Assembly: GCF_009665255.1 (NCBI RefSeq) | Contig: NZ_CP035686.1 | Location: 992,001-1,056,000 of the forward strand | Length of the DNA: 64,000 bases | From: Vibrio metoecus | GTDB lineage: Bacteria > Pseudomonadota > Gammaproteobacteria > Enterobacterales > Vibrionaceae | Direction: 5' to 3' | Part shown: positions 16,529-25,702 of the stretch, one piece after another | How positions within the stretch are numbered: position 1 is the stretch's first letter | Layout: each line of letters starts with the position of its first letter | The notes under the pieces: model-generated | Database searches by the model: none | What the model was told of the DNA's origin: nothing | What the model saw: only the letters and a program-made list of their open reading frames with translations | Translations under genes and position numbers: made by a program

Positions 16529-17233
16529 ATGAGTTATCACGTACTTGTGGTTGAAGATGACCTCGTCACCCGTAGTAAGTTAAGCGGTTACTTTCAAAAT
16601 GAAGGTTACCAAGTAACAGAAGCGGAAAGTGGCGCACAAATGAGAGAAGCACTTGAGCTCAATGACATCGATTTAGTCTTGCTGGATATTAATTTGCCTG
16701 GTGAAGATGGACTGTTATTGACGCGAGAACTGCGTGGCCAGTCGGAGATTGGCATTATTTTAGTGACAGGACGCACAGACAGTATCGATAAAATTGTTGG
16801 CCTTGAAATGGGCGCCGACGATTATGTGACTAAACCCGTCGATTTGCGTGAGCTACAAGTTCGAGTGAAAAACTTGTTGTGGCGTATTTCGTTGGCTCGC
16901 CGCGATAAATACAGCGAGAAGGCAGACGATACGTTGGTTTACTTTGGTGAGTGGACATTCGATATACAGCGTCGTGCTTTGAGCCGAAATGGTGAGCCGG
17001 TGAAACTCACCAAAGCAGAATACGAGTTGTTAGTTGCACTTTCCTCTTATCCTAATCAAGTGCTGAGTCGTGAGCGTATTTTGAACATGATCAGTCATCG
17101 TGTGGATGCGCCAAACGATCGTACTATTGATGTGTTGATTCGACGTATGCGCGCCAAGATGGAAATGGATCCGAAGAACCCGCAAATTTTTGTCACCGTT
17201 CACGGTGAAGGGTATATGTTTGCAGGGGATTAA
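16529..17233 (+). CDS. torR: OmpR-family response regulator TorR
   Basis: TorR switches on TMAO reductase genes when phosphorylated by the TorS kinase. The 234-residue protein has a receiver domain with the acidic pocket VVEDD (residues 8-11), phospho-acceptor Asp53 in LVLLDINLPGEDG, and the switch Lys in DDYVTKPVD. A winged-helix output domain ends VTVHGEGYMFAGD. I chose the ATG at 16529, which gives the usual MSYHVLVVEDD start. A GTG twelve codons upstream is unlikely. torS and torT are not in this window. A strong terminator follows. Confidence 0.93.
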   Translation: MSYHVLVVEDDLVTRSKLSGYFQNEGYQVTEAESGAQMREALELNDIDLVLLDINLPGEDGLLLTRELRGQSEIGIILVTGRTDSIDKIVGLEMGADDYVTKPVDLRELQVRVKNLLWRISLARRDKYSEKADDTLVYFGEWTFDIQRRALSRNGEPVKLTKAEYELLVALSSYPNQVLSRERILNMISHRVDAPNDRTIDVLIRRMRAKMEMDPKNPQIFVTVHGEGYMFAGD

Positions 17234-17275
17234 ACTGATTTACACTCAATGTGTTTGCATTAGGCTCATCCCAAA

Positions 17276-17309
17276 CATAAAAAACCGGCATATTGCCGGT
17301 TTTTTTATG
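17276..17309. terminator. Bidirectional terminator between torR and elyC
   Basis: CATAAAAAACCGGCA / TGCCGGTTTTTTTATG with a three-base loop lies between two convergent genes. It has T runs on both strands and can end torR from the left and elyC from the right. Confidence 0.9.
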
Positions 17310-17338
17310 TTTGTAACGACTTAGCGGAGGGGGAACGA

Positions 17339-18166
17339 TTAGGGCGTTGTCGGAGCTTCTTCTACGACAGAGGGCGTTCCTACCTGTACCTGTTCACTGC
17401 CATCACCGGCAACAGTATCACGCAGTTTTTGCCACAATAGGCCTAAGGTTTCGTACCAATACTGTTCGGTTTGCTCAAGATAGCGCGATTTAGGAATGTA
17501 TTTATCCCAAGGCTGAACAATATTGAGATGGCCTAAGTAGTTAGTTGGTGCTGGAATTGGCGTTAAACCTGCCGATTCAAATTCGCGCATCGCGCGCTTC
17601 ATATGACTTGCTGAGGTGACGAGCACCATACGCTTTTGTTGCACGAAAGCGGCCGCTTGGCGTGCCTCTTCCCAAGTATCCTTGGCGGTTTCCAGCAAAA
17701 TAATATCCGATTTAGGTACGCCTAACGCCAAAGCGACACGCGCCATCATCCGAGCGTGGCTAACTTCGCTGCCGCCAGCGTAACCGGAGAGGATAAGCTT
17801 AGAACCCGGATACATACGACTAATACGAATGCCTTCCGTTAAACGCATAAGTGCGGCACGAGTAAGCTCGGAGGTGGGGGGGATGTCATCATCAACCACA
17901 TGGCCATTACCGAGCACCATCACGTAGTCAAGAGTACCTTCTACGGGTAAAAATGCCGTGTAAGTACGTTCAAGGGGCATCAACAAACGAGTCGCCACAG
18001 GTTGAAAGGAAACCAGAAATAACCCAGTGAGAGAGAATAATACCACTAGGCAGCCAGTTTTACGTTTTGCCGTGAACATGATCAGCATCAGGCCCACGAA
18101 ACCAATGATCAGCAGTGCTGGCAGAGGCATCAACAGTGAAGAAAAAATTTTTTTCAGCTCAAACAT
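17339..18166 (-). CDS. elyC: Envelope biogenesis factor ElyC (DUF218/YdcF-like)
   Basis: In E. coli ElyC is an inner-membrane protein needed for normal peptidoglycan assembly at low temperature. The 275-residue protein starts with two membrane segments (about 8-27 and 30-53) and continues into a DUF218 domain with VMVLGNGHVVDDD and LILSGYAGG. I chose the start MFELKKIFSS at 18166 because it aligns with the E. coli N terminus. An upstream GTG would add nine residues. As in E. coli, it is divergent from the cmoM-mukFEB operon. Confidence 0.85.
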   Translation of the reverse strand: MFELKKIFSSLLMPLPALLIIGFVGLMLIMFTAKRKTGCLVVLFSLTGLFLVSFQPVATRLLMPLERTYTAFLPVEGTLDYVMVLGNGHVVDDDIPPTSELTRAALMRLTEGIRISRMYPGSKLILSGYAGGSEVSHARMMARVALALGVPKSDIILLETAKDTWEEARQAAAFVQQKRMVLVTSASHMKRAMREFESAGLTPIPAPTNYLGHLNIVQPWDKYIPKSRYLEQTEQYWYETLGLLWQKLRDTVAGDGSEQVQVGTPSVVEEAPTTP

Positions 18167-18282
18167 AGAGAAAATAGTCCGAAAAAACAGCACTTGAGTA
18201 TAAAAAGAGTCGAAGCCTCTTTATTCCTGCCATTCGTATGACAGAATAGCAGGCACGGTTCGTTATCATAACTCAAGCTACT

Positions 18283-19065
18283 GTGACAGAAGATCGCAAT
18301 TTCGACGATATTGCCCACAAATTTGCAAAAAATATATACGGTTCTGACAAAGGTGAGATCCGCCAAGTCATTGTTTGGGAAGATTTGGAGCAGCTTCTCA
18401 GTCAACTGGACACGCAAAAAGTTCCCTTGCACGTGCTCGATGCGGGTGGCGGCTTGGCGCAAGTATCGCAAAAAATCGCTCGCCTTGGGCATCGAGTGAC
18501 ACTCTGTGATCTTTCTTCGGAAATGTTGCAATTGGCCGAACAGGATATTGCAAACAATGGCCTGCTTAAGCAGTATCGCTTCGTCCACTCACCAGTGCAG
18601 ACGATTCAAGCACACCTTGATGCGCCCGTGGATTTGGTGCTGTTTCATGCGGTGATGGAATGGTTAGCGGAGCCCAAACCGGCGTTGCAAAATTTGTTGG
18701 CGCAAGTTAGACCGGGTGGCATGGTGTCGGTGATGTTTTACAACTATCACGGTTTGGTTTACAAAAACGCCGTGTGTGGCAACATTCCGCACGTGCTAGA
18801 AGATATGCCGCACCGTAAAAGGTTTAAATTACAACCGCAGAAAGGCTTGCTCCCCGAAGAGGTCTTCCAATGGATCGAAGAATCGGGTTTTGAGATCTGC
18901 GGGAAATCCGGTATTCGTTGTTTCAGTGATTACATCGGAAACATGAAAAACATGGGCGAATACCAGTATGAGGATTTGGTGGCACTGGAGCGCAAATTCT
19001 GCCGTCAGGAGCCTTACCTCTCATTGGGCCGATACATTCACGTATGGGCTAAGAAAAAACAATAA
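18283..19065 (+). CDS. cmoM: tRNA 5-carboxymethoxyuridine methyltransferase CmoM (SmtA)
   Basis: CmoM methylates 5-carboxymethoxyuridine at the wobble position of certain tRNAs with S-adenosylmethionine. The 260-residue protein has the SAM-binding loop VLDAGGGLAQV near residue 48, the following acidic residue in CDLSSEMLQLA, and FDDIAHKFAKNIYGSDKGE at the N terminus, nearly identical in pattern to E. coli. The start is a GTG at 18283. Only this codon gives the conserved N terminus. mukF follows after 11 bases. Confidence 0.92.
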   Translation: MTEDRNFDDIAHKFAKNIYGSDKGEIRQVIVWEDLEQLLSQLDTQKVPLHVLDAGGGLAQVSQKIARLGHRVTLCDLSSEMLQLAEQDIANNGLLKQYRFVHSPVQTIQAHLDAPVDLVLFHAVMEWLAEPKPALQNLLAQVRPGGMVSVMFYNYHGLVYKNAVCGNIPHVLEDMPHRKRFKLQPQKGLLPEEVFQWIEESGFEICGKSGIRCFSDYIGNMKNMGEYQYEDLVALERKFCRQEPYLSLGRYIHVWAKKKQ

Positions 19066-19076
19066 CAGGAAACACA

Positions 19077-20414
19077 ATGAGTGAGTTTACTCAGGATACT
19101 GTGCAAAAGCCCATCGACGAACTCGTCACTTGGGTAAAACAGTATGACTTCTCATTGAATCTGCCTACTGAGCGGCTGGCATTTTTGCTCGCGATTGCTG
19201 TGCTCAGTAATGAAAGATTTGATGAAGAGCTCGGAGAAGGGGAACTTCACGATGCATTCGCGATAGTGACGCGCTTGTTTGCAGAATCGGGAGAAGCCTC
19301 AGCCTTTCGGGCTAACAATGCGATTAATGATCTGGTCAAGCAGCGCTTATTAAGCCGCTTTACCAGCGAAATGACGGAAGGTGCCAGCATCTACCGTCTG
19401 ACTCCTTTAGCGATCGGCATTACCGATTACTATGTTCGTCATCGCGAATTTTCCAAACTCAAACTATCCATCCAACTCTCTATGGTCGCGGATGAGATGG
19501 CGAAGGCCGTGGAATCTGCGCAGCAGGGTGGCAGTGTCGCTCATTGGCGCAAAAACGTGTTTGGTGTGCTCAAATATTCGGTCAGTGAAATCTTTGACCG
19601 CATCGATCTCAACCAGCGTGTGATGGATGAGCAGCAACAATCGGTCAAAGAACAGATTGCTGATTTGCTGAATAAAGATTGGCGCGATGCGATCAACAAC
19701 TGTGAAGCTTTGCTGTCCGAAACTTCCGCCAAACTGCGTGAGCTGCAAGATACCTTGCAAGCGGCAGGCGATGAGTTGCAAACGCAAATCCTCGATATTC
19801 AGGAGTGCGTGTATGGCGATCTGGAATTGGACTTCATCGAAGAGACACTGTTTGCGCTGCAGATGAAGCTTGACCGCATCACGAGCTGGGGTCAGCAGTC
19901 GATTGATCTTTGGATCGGTTACGACCGCCACGTCCACAAGTTTATTCGTACCGCGATTGATATGGACCAGAACCGCGCGTTCAGCCAACGTCTGCGTCAG
20001 TCAATGAACGACTATTTTGAACAACCTTGGTATCTCACTTTCGCCGATGCAGAACGTCTATCCGATCTGCGTGATGAAACCTTGACCCTGCGTGACGAAG
20101 AAGTTACCGGTCATGTGCCGATGGAAGTGGAATACGAAGAACTGCAACAAGTGAACGATGAACTTGCGCAGCGGATTGGCGACATGCTGAAAGTGCATAA
20201 AGAGCAGGGCGCAGCGATTGATTTAGCCCTTGTGCTGCGTGATTACCTAGCCAGCCATCCACGAACCCATCATTTCGATTTAGCCCGAATGGTTGTCGAC
20301 CAAGCGGTAAGGCTGGGTTACTCCGAGTCCGACTACCGCGCTATCCAGCCTGACTGGACGGCGATCAACGATTTTGGCGCAAAGGTACAAGCGAATGTCA
20401 TCGACCGATATTAA
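19077..20414 (+). CDS. mukF: Chromosome partition protein MukF (kleisin)
   Basis: MukF is the kleisin subunit of the MukBEF condensin, bridging MukB heads and binding MukE. The 445-residue protein has an N-terminal winged-helix dimer domain (ELVTWVKQYDFSLNLPTERL), a long helical middle (about 130-300) and a C-terminal winged helix that contacts the MukB head. The last residues overlap the start of mukE by 20 bases, so the two are translationally coupled. AGGAA lies just upstream of its ATG. Confidence 0.96.
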   Translation: MSEFTQDTVQKPIDELVTWVKQYDFSLNLPTERLAFLLAIAVLSNERFDEELGEGELHDAFAIVTRLFAESGEASAFRANNAINDLVKQRLLSRFTSEMTEGASIYRLTPLAIGITDYYVRHREFSKLKLSIQLSMVADEMAKAVESAQQGGSVAHWRKNVFGVLKYSVSEIFDRIDLNQRVMDEQQQSVKEQIADLLNKDWRDAINNCEALLSETSAKLRELQDTLQAAGDELQTQILDIQECVYGDLELDFIEETLFALQMKLDRITSWGQQSIDLWIGYDRHVHKFIRTAIDMDQNRAFSQRLRQSMNDYFEQPWYLTFADAERLSDLRDETLTLRDEEVTGHVPMEVEYEELQQVNDELAQRIGDMLKVHKEQGAAIDLALVLRDYLASHPRTHHFDLARMVVDQAVRLGYSESDYRAIQPDWTAINDFGAKVQANVIDRY

Positions 20415-21117
20415 TGAATACATGCCAGAGAATCTGGCCAAAGCGATTGCGAACCCGCTGTTCCCAGCGTTAGACAGTTTGCTGCGTGCGGGGCGTCATG
20501 TTTCCAGTGACGATTTGGATAACCACGCCTTCCTGTCGGATTTTGAACCGGATTTGGCGCTGTTTTATCAACGCTACCACACCGAACTGGTGCGCGCGCC
20601 GGAAGGCTTTTTCTATCTGCGTCCTCGTTCCACTTCTCTTATCAACCGCAGTGTGCTCTCTGAGCTGGATATGTTGGTGGGTAAAGTGCTCTGCTTCCTC
20701 TATCTGAGTCCTGAGCGTTTAGCGCACGAAGGTATTTTCACCAACCAAGAGCTGTACGATGAGCTGTTGACCTTGGTGGAAGAGAAGAAGCTGATGAAGC
20801 TGGTGACCAACCGTGCCAGCGGCTCGGATCTGGATCGCGAGAAGCTGTTTGAAAAAGTACGTACTTCGCTGCGCCGTTTACGTCGCCTCGGTATGGTGAT
20901 CACTATTGGTGATACGGGCAAATTCCGCATCACTGAAGCGGTATTTCGTTTTGGTGCGGATGTGCGTTTGGGCGGTGATGTGCGTGAAGCGCAGCTACGC
21001 CTAATCCGTGATGGTGAAGCCGTGGTGCATACCCCAGAACCAAGCCAGCAAAGCCTGTTGGAAAACCCAACAGCCGAGTACGACGAAGAGCAAACCGAGT
21101 GGGAAGATGAAGCATGA
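20395..21117 (+). CDS. mukE: Chromosome partition protein MukE
   Basis: MukE is the KITE subunit that binds MukF and tunes MukB ATPase activity. I chose the internal ATG at 20395 (MSSTDINEYMPENLAKAIAN), which gives 240 residues, the usual family length. A longer frame from 20374 would start inside mukF without a ribosome-binding site. Two winged-helix regions are visible (about 10-120 and 125-200), followed by an acidic tail (EYDEEQTEWEDEA). The stop overlaps the start of mukB by four bases. Confidence 0.95.
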   Translation: MSSTDINEYMPENLAKAIANPLFPALDSLLRAGRHVSSDDLDNHAFLSDFEPDLALFYQRYHTELVRAPEGFFYLRPRSTSLINRSVLSELDMLVGKVLCFLYLSPERLAHEGIFTNQELYDELLTLVEEKKLMKLVTNRASGSDLDREKLFEKVRTSLRRLRRLGMVITIGDTGKFRITEAVFRFGADVRLGGDVREAQLRLIRDGEAVVHTPEPSQQSLLENPTAEYDEEQTEWEDEA

Positions 21118-24100
21118 TTGAACGAGGTAAATATCAATCGCTAACCATGATCAACTGGAACGGCTTCTTTGCGCGTACCTTTGACATTGATAATTTAGTG
21201 ACCACTTTATCTGGTGGTAACGGTGCGGGTAAGTCTACCACCATGGCGGCGTTTATTACCGCTTTGATCCCAGACCAAAGCTTGCTCCATTTCCGTAACA
21301 CCACAGAAGCCGGAAGCTCACAAGCCTCGCGCGATAAAGGTTTGTACGGTAAGCTGCAAGCGGGTGCGTGTTACGCGGCGTTGGATGTAGTGAACTCACG
21401 TAACCAACGTTTACTGTTTGCGGTGAAGCTGCAACAAGTGGCGGGACGTGATAAGAAAGTGGATATCAAACCTTTCTTGATCCAAGGTCTGCCTAGTCAC
21501 ATTAAGCCGACGGATGTGCTGATTGAAACCGTGTCCGACAAACATGCGCGTGTTCGCCAAATCAACGAAGTGAAAGATGCTGTGGGTCATATTGAAGGCA
21601 CACATTTCAAATCTTTCCCGTCGATTGTGGACTACCACGCGCAGATGTTTGAATTTGGCGTGATCCCGAAAAAGCTACGTAACAGCTCAGACCGTTCAAA
21701 ATTCTACCGTTTGATTGAAGCTTCGCTTTACGGCGGTATTTCCAGTGCAATCACCCGTTCACTGCGTGATTATCTGCTACCACAAAATGGCGGCGTGAAG
21801 AAAGCGTTCCAAGATATGGAATCCGCGCTGCGTGAAAACCGCATGACGCTGGAAGCGATCAAGACCACGCAAGCGGATCGCGATCTGTTCAAACACCTGA
21901 TCACCGAATCGACCAACTATGTAGCCGCGGACTACATGCGCCACGCCAATGATCGTCGTAACAAAGTGGGACAAACTTTAGTTCTGCGCGGTGAGCTGTT
22001 CTCTTCTCGTGAAACCCTGATTGAACAAAACAGCTTGCTGAACCGTGTTCACGAAGAGTTAGAACTGCTGGTTGAGCAAGAGTCGGCGCTGGAGCAAGAT
22101 TACCAAGGCGCGTCTGACCACTTGCAATTGGTGCAAAACGCGCTGCGTCAGCAAGAAAAAATTGAACGCTATCAAGAAGATCTCGAAGAGCTGAATTTCC
22201 GCCTCGAAGAGCAGATGATGGTGGTCGAAGAAGCCAATGAACGAGTGATGCAGGCTGAAGAGCGTGCGATCATTAGCGAAGAGGAAGTCGATAGCCTCAA
22301 ATCGCAATTGGCCGATTATCAGCAAGCTCTTGATGTGCAGCAGACCCGTGCTCTGCAATATCAACAAGCCGTGCAAGCGCTCGATAAAGCGCGCCGCTTA
22401 CTGGATAAGCCAGAACTCACTGCAGAAAGTGCGCAAGCGTTAGCAACTCAACTGAAAGCGGAGCAGGAAACGCGCACCAGCGAACTGTTGGCACTCAAGC
22501 ACAAGCTGGATATGTCTTCGGCCGCGGCGCAGCAGTTCAACCATGCGTTTGAACTGGTGAAACGCGTACTGGGTGAGGTAGCGCGCAGTGAAGCAGCTCA
22601 TCAAGCACAGCAAGTGATCCGCCAAGCGCGTGAAGCTCAACATGTGGTGCAAAATGAAGCGCAGTGGCAAGCTCAACAACGTGACCTTGAGCGTCAGCTT
22701 GAGCAACAACGCAGCGTGCGTGAGCTGGCAACCCAATACCACAAGCAACATATGGTGGCGTTGGATGATGCCGCAACCGTAGAGTTAGAGCGTGAGCGCC
22801 ACTCTGCACTGCTAGAAGAGCTGGAAACCGAGCAGGAAAACTGTCGTGAACAGCGTGGTCAGCTACGCCATCAAGAGCAAGAACTGCAAACGCAAATCGC
22901 ACGTTTTGAGTCGATTGCGCCTGCATGGATCAAAGCCAACGATGCGTTAGAAACGCTACGCGAGCAAAGTGGTGCAGAACTGGCGGATAGTCAGTCTGTC
23001 ATGGCGCACATGCAGCAAGTGTTGGAGCTGGAAAAAGCCCAATCCATGGCGAAAGATAAGCTCGCCGAGCGTCGCGCGAAACTCGATAGCGAAATTGAGC
23101 GTTTAGCTTCTCCGGGTGGCTCTAACGATCCGCGTCTGAAAGGCTTAGCGGATACGCTAGGCGGTGTGCTGCTGTCGGAAATCTATGACGACATCACCAT
23201 TGATGATGCGCCGTATTTCAGTGCGATGTACGGTCCTGCGCGTCACGCGATTGTGGTGTCGGATCTCTCTGGCATTAAAGAAAAACTGGTTGAATTGGAT
23301 GACTGTCCGGAAGATCTCTACCTCATCGAAGGCGATGTAGATGCGTTTGATGATAGCTCATTCAATGCCGAAGAGCTGGAAGGTGCGGTGTGCGTTCAGC
23401 TTAACCAGCGCCAAATGCGCTATTCGCGCTTCCCAGCCATTCCACTGTTTGGCCGCGCGGCGCGTGAGCAGCGTTTAGAGCTGCTGCGTGAAGAGCGTGA
23501 TGAAATAGTTGAGCAACACGCCAAAGCTTCGTTCGATTCGCAAAAGCTGCAACGTCTGTACGCCAGCTTCAACCAGTTTGTGGCGATGCACTTGCAAGTG
23601 GCGTTTGATGCCGATCCTGAGCAAGCCTTGGCGACGGCGCGCGATAAGCGTAATCAACTGCTGCGCTCCATCAGCGAATTTGAAGCGCAAGAGCAGCAAC
23701 TGCGTAGCCAGTTGCAAGCGAGCAAGCAAGCTTTAGCTGCGTTGGACAAACTTGCGCCACAGATGGGTCTACTTGACGAAGAGTCGCTCGAAGCGCGTTA
23801 CCACGAGCTTGAAGAGAAACTGCAACAGCTGAGTGAGGCAAAAGCCTTTATCGCTGCGCATGGCCGCACCATCAGCGAGCTGGAAAAAGTCGCGGCGGTA
23901 CTCGATGCCGACCCAGAGCAGTTTGATGCGTTGGAGCAGCAATACCAGCAAGCTGACCAAGCACTGCAGCAACTCAAAGCGCAAATTTTTGCGCTGTCGG
24001 ATCTGCTTGAACGTCGTCATCACTTTGCTTATTCCGACTCGGTGGATCTGCTTAACCAAAGCAGTGAGCTGAGTGAACAGCTCAAAGCAAAATTGGTGCA

Positions 24101-25589
24101 GGCGGAAAGTGAACGTACCCGTAGTCGTGAAGAGCTGAAACAGGCGCAAGCTCAGCTCAGCCAATACAATCAGCTGTTGGCGTCACTGAAAAGTTCGCAC
24201 CAAGCTAAGCTAGAAACGGTGCAAGAGTTCAAACAAGAGCTACAAGAGTTTGGCGTGCATGCCGACGAAGGTGCGATTGAGCGTGCTCAGCGTCGTCGTG
24301 ATGAGCTGCAAGAACGTCTACACACTTCGCGCAGCCGTAAGAGTGAATACGAACGCACCATCACATCTACTGAGCTGGAAATGAAAGCGCTAGTGAAGCG
24401 CATGAAGAAAGTCGAGAAAGATTATCAAGACCTGCGCACTTTCGTGGTCAACGCGAAAGCGGGTTGGTGCTCAGTCTTACGTCTTGCGCGCCAAAATGAT
24501 GTTGAGCGTCGTCTGCACAAGCGTGAGCTGGCTTACCTGTCGGCCGATGAACTGCGTTCAATGTCGGATAAATCCTTGGGTGCGCTGCGTCTAGCGGTCG
24601 CCAACAATGAAGATCTGCGCGATGCACTGCGTCAGTCGGAAGATAACTCGCGTCCTGAGCGTAAAGTGCTGTTCTACATTGCGGTGTATCAGCATCTGCG
24701 TGAGCGCATTCGTCAAGACATCATTCGCACCGACGATCCGGTCGAAGCGATTGAAGAGATGGAAGTGGAGCTGGCGCGTCTAACCGAAGAGTTGACTCAA
24801 CGTGAACAGCGTTTGGCGATCAGTTCAGATTCGGTTGCCAGCATTATCCGCAAAACCATTCAGCGTGAGCAGAACCGTATTCGCATGCTCAACCAAGGAC
24901 TGTCGAATATCTCCTTTGGTCAGGTGAATGGCGTGCGCCTGAATGTGAAAGTGCGTGAAAGCCATGAAATCCTGCTGGCAGGATTGTCTGAGCAGCAAGC
25001 GCAACACAAAGATCTGTTTGAAAGTGCGCGTTACACCTTCTCAGAAGCGATGGCCAAGCTGTTCCAACGTGTGAACCCACACATCGATATGGGTCAACGT
25101 TCACCGCAAGTGCTGGGTGAGGAGCTTTTGGATTACCGTAACTACCTAGAGCTGAGTGTGGAAGTCAACCGTGGTTCGGATGGTTGGCTGCAAGCGGAAT
25201 CGGGCGCATTGTCGACCGGTGAAGCGATCGGTACCGGTCAGTCAATCCTGCTGATGGTGGTACAAAGCTGGGAAGAAGAGTCGCGTCGTCTGCGCAGTAA
25301 AGATATTGTGCCGTGTCGCCTGTTGTTCCTTGATGAAGCCGCGCGTCTGGATGCCAAATCCATCGCCACCTTGTTTGAGCTGTGTGAGCGTCTGGATATG
25401 CAGTTACTGATTGCTGCGCCAGAGAACATCAGCCCAGAGAAGGGCACCACTTACAAACTGGTACGTAAAGTGTTTAAAGATCACGAGCACGTACATGTGG
25501 TGGGGCTACGCGGTTTTGCGCAAACCGAAAAGCCAAAAACGGCGGAGCAGAAATTCGCCGAAGAATTGGCCGGTGAGTTGACGGAATAG
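21114..25589 (+). CDS. mukB: Chromosome partition protein MukB (SMC-like)
   Basis: MukB is the SMC-like ATPase of MukBEF, which shapes and segregates the chromosome. The 1491-residue length matches E. coli MukB (1486). Walker A is GGNGAGKST at residues 34-42. The ABC signature region LSTGEAIGTGQS and Walker B LLFLDEAARLD are near the C terminus. Between them lie two long coiled-coil arms (about 280-640 and 860-1130) around a central hinge containing YDDITIDDAPYFSAMYGPAR. It is the last gene of cmoM-mukF-mukE-mukB. Confidence 0.98.
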   Translation: MIERGKYQSLTMINWNGFFARTFDIDNLVTTLSGGNGAGKSTTMAAFITALIPDQSLLHFRNTTEAGSSQASRDKGLYGKLQAGACYAALDVVNSRNQRLLFAVKLQQVAGRDKKVDIKPFLIQGLPSHIKPTDVLIETVSDKHARVRQINEVKDAVGHIEGTHFKSFPSIVDYHAQMFEFGVIPKKLRNSSDRSKFYRLIEASLYGGISSAITRSLRDYLLPQNGGVKKAFQDMESALRENRMTLEAIKTTQADRDLFKHLITESTNYVAADYMRHANDRRNKVGQTLVLRGELFSSRETLIEQNSLLNRVHEELELLVEQESALEQDYQGASDHLQLVQNALRQQEKIERYQEDLEELNFRLEEQMMVVEEANERVMQAEERAIISEEEVDSLKSQLADYQQALDVQQTRALQYQQAVQALDKARRLLDKPELTAESAQALATQLKAEQETRTSELLALKHKLDMSSAAAQQFNHAFELVKRVLGEVARSEAAHQAQQVIRQAREAQHVVQNEAQWQAQQRDLERQLEQQRSVRELATQYHKQHMVALDDAATVELERERHSALLEELETEQENCREQRGQLRHQEQELQTQIARFESIAPAWIKANDALETLREQSGAELADSQSVMAHMQQVLELEKAQSMAKDKLAERRAKLDSEIERLASPGGSNDPRLKGLADTLGGVLLSEIYDDITIDDAPYFSAMYGPARHAIVVSDLSGIKEKLVELDDCPEDLYLIEGDVDAFDDSSFNAEELEGAVCVQLNQRQMRYSRFPAIPLFGRAAREQRLELLREERDEIVEQHAKASFDSQKLQRLYASFNQFVAMHLQVAFDADPEQALATARDKRNQLLRSISEFEAQEQQLRSQLQASKQALAALDKLAPQMGLLDEESLEARYHELEEKLQQLSEAKAFIAAHGRTISELEKVAAVLDADPEQFDALEQQYQQADQALQQLKAQIFALSDLLERRHHFAYSDSVDLLNQSSELSEQLKAKLVQAESERTRSREELKQAQAQLSQYNQLLASLKSSHQAKLETVQEFKQELQEFGVHADEGAIERAQRRRDELQERLHTSRSRKSEYERTITSTELEMKALVKRMKKVEKDYQDLRTFVVNAKAGWCSVLRLARQNDVERRLHKRELAYLSADELRSMSDKSLGALRLAVANNEDLRDALRQSEDNSRPERKVLFYIAVYQHLRERIRQDIIRTDDPVEAIEEMEVELARLTEELTQREQRLAISSDSVASIIRKTIQREQNRIRMLNQGLSNISFGQVNGVRLNVKVRESHEILLAGLSEQQAQHKDLFESARYTFSEAMAKLFQRVNPHIDMGQRSPQVLGEELLDYRNYLELSVEVNRGSDGWLQAESGALSTGEAIGTGQSILLMVVQSWEEESRRLRSKDIVPCRLLFLDEAARLDAKSIATLFELCERLDMQLLIAAPENISPEKGTTYKLVRKVFKDHEHVHVVGLRGFAQTEKPKTAEQKFAEELAGELTE

Positions 25590-25614
25590 TCGAGACCCAT
25601 CAGGGCTTGATATG

Positions 25615-25645
25615 AAAACGCCTTCCATTTGGAAGGCGTTTTTTT
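25615..25645 (+). terminator. Intrinsic terminator after mukB
   Basis: AAAACGCCTTCC / GGAAGGCGTT with an ATTT loop is followed by seven T residues, 25 bases after the mukB stop. Confidence 0.9.
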
Positions 25646-25702
25646 GTAAGGGCTCCACTCTAGGCAGTGGAAAATGAGCGTAGCCCTTGAACCGGTGTCA
25701 GA

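Noticed and set aside
20700..21137. 145-residue frame antisense to mukE
   Set aside because: Shadow of the real gene. Composition is Ser/Arg-rich as expected of antisense frames.
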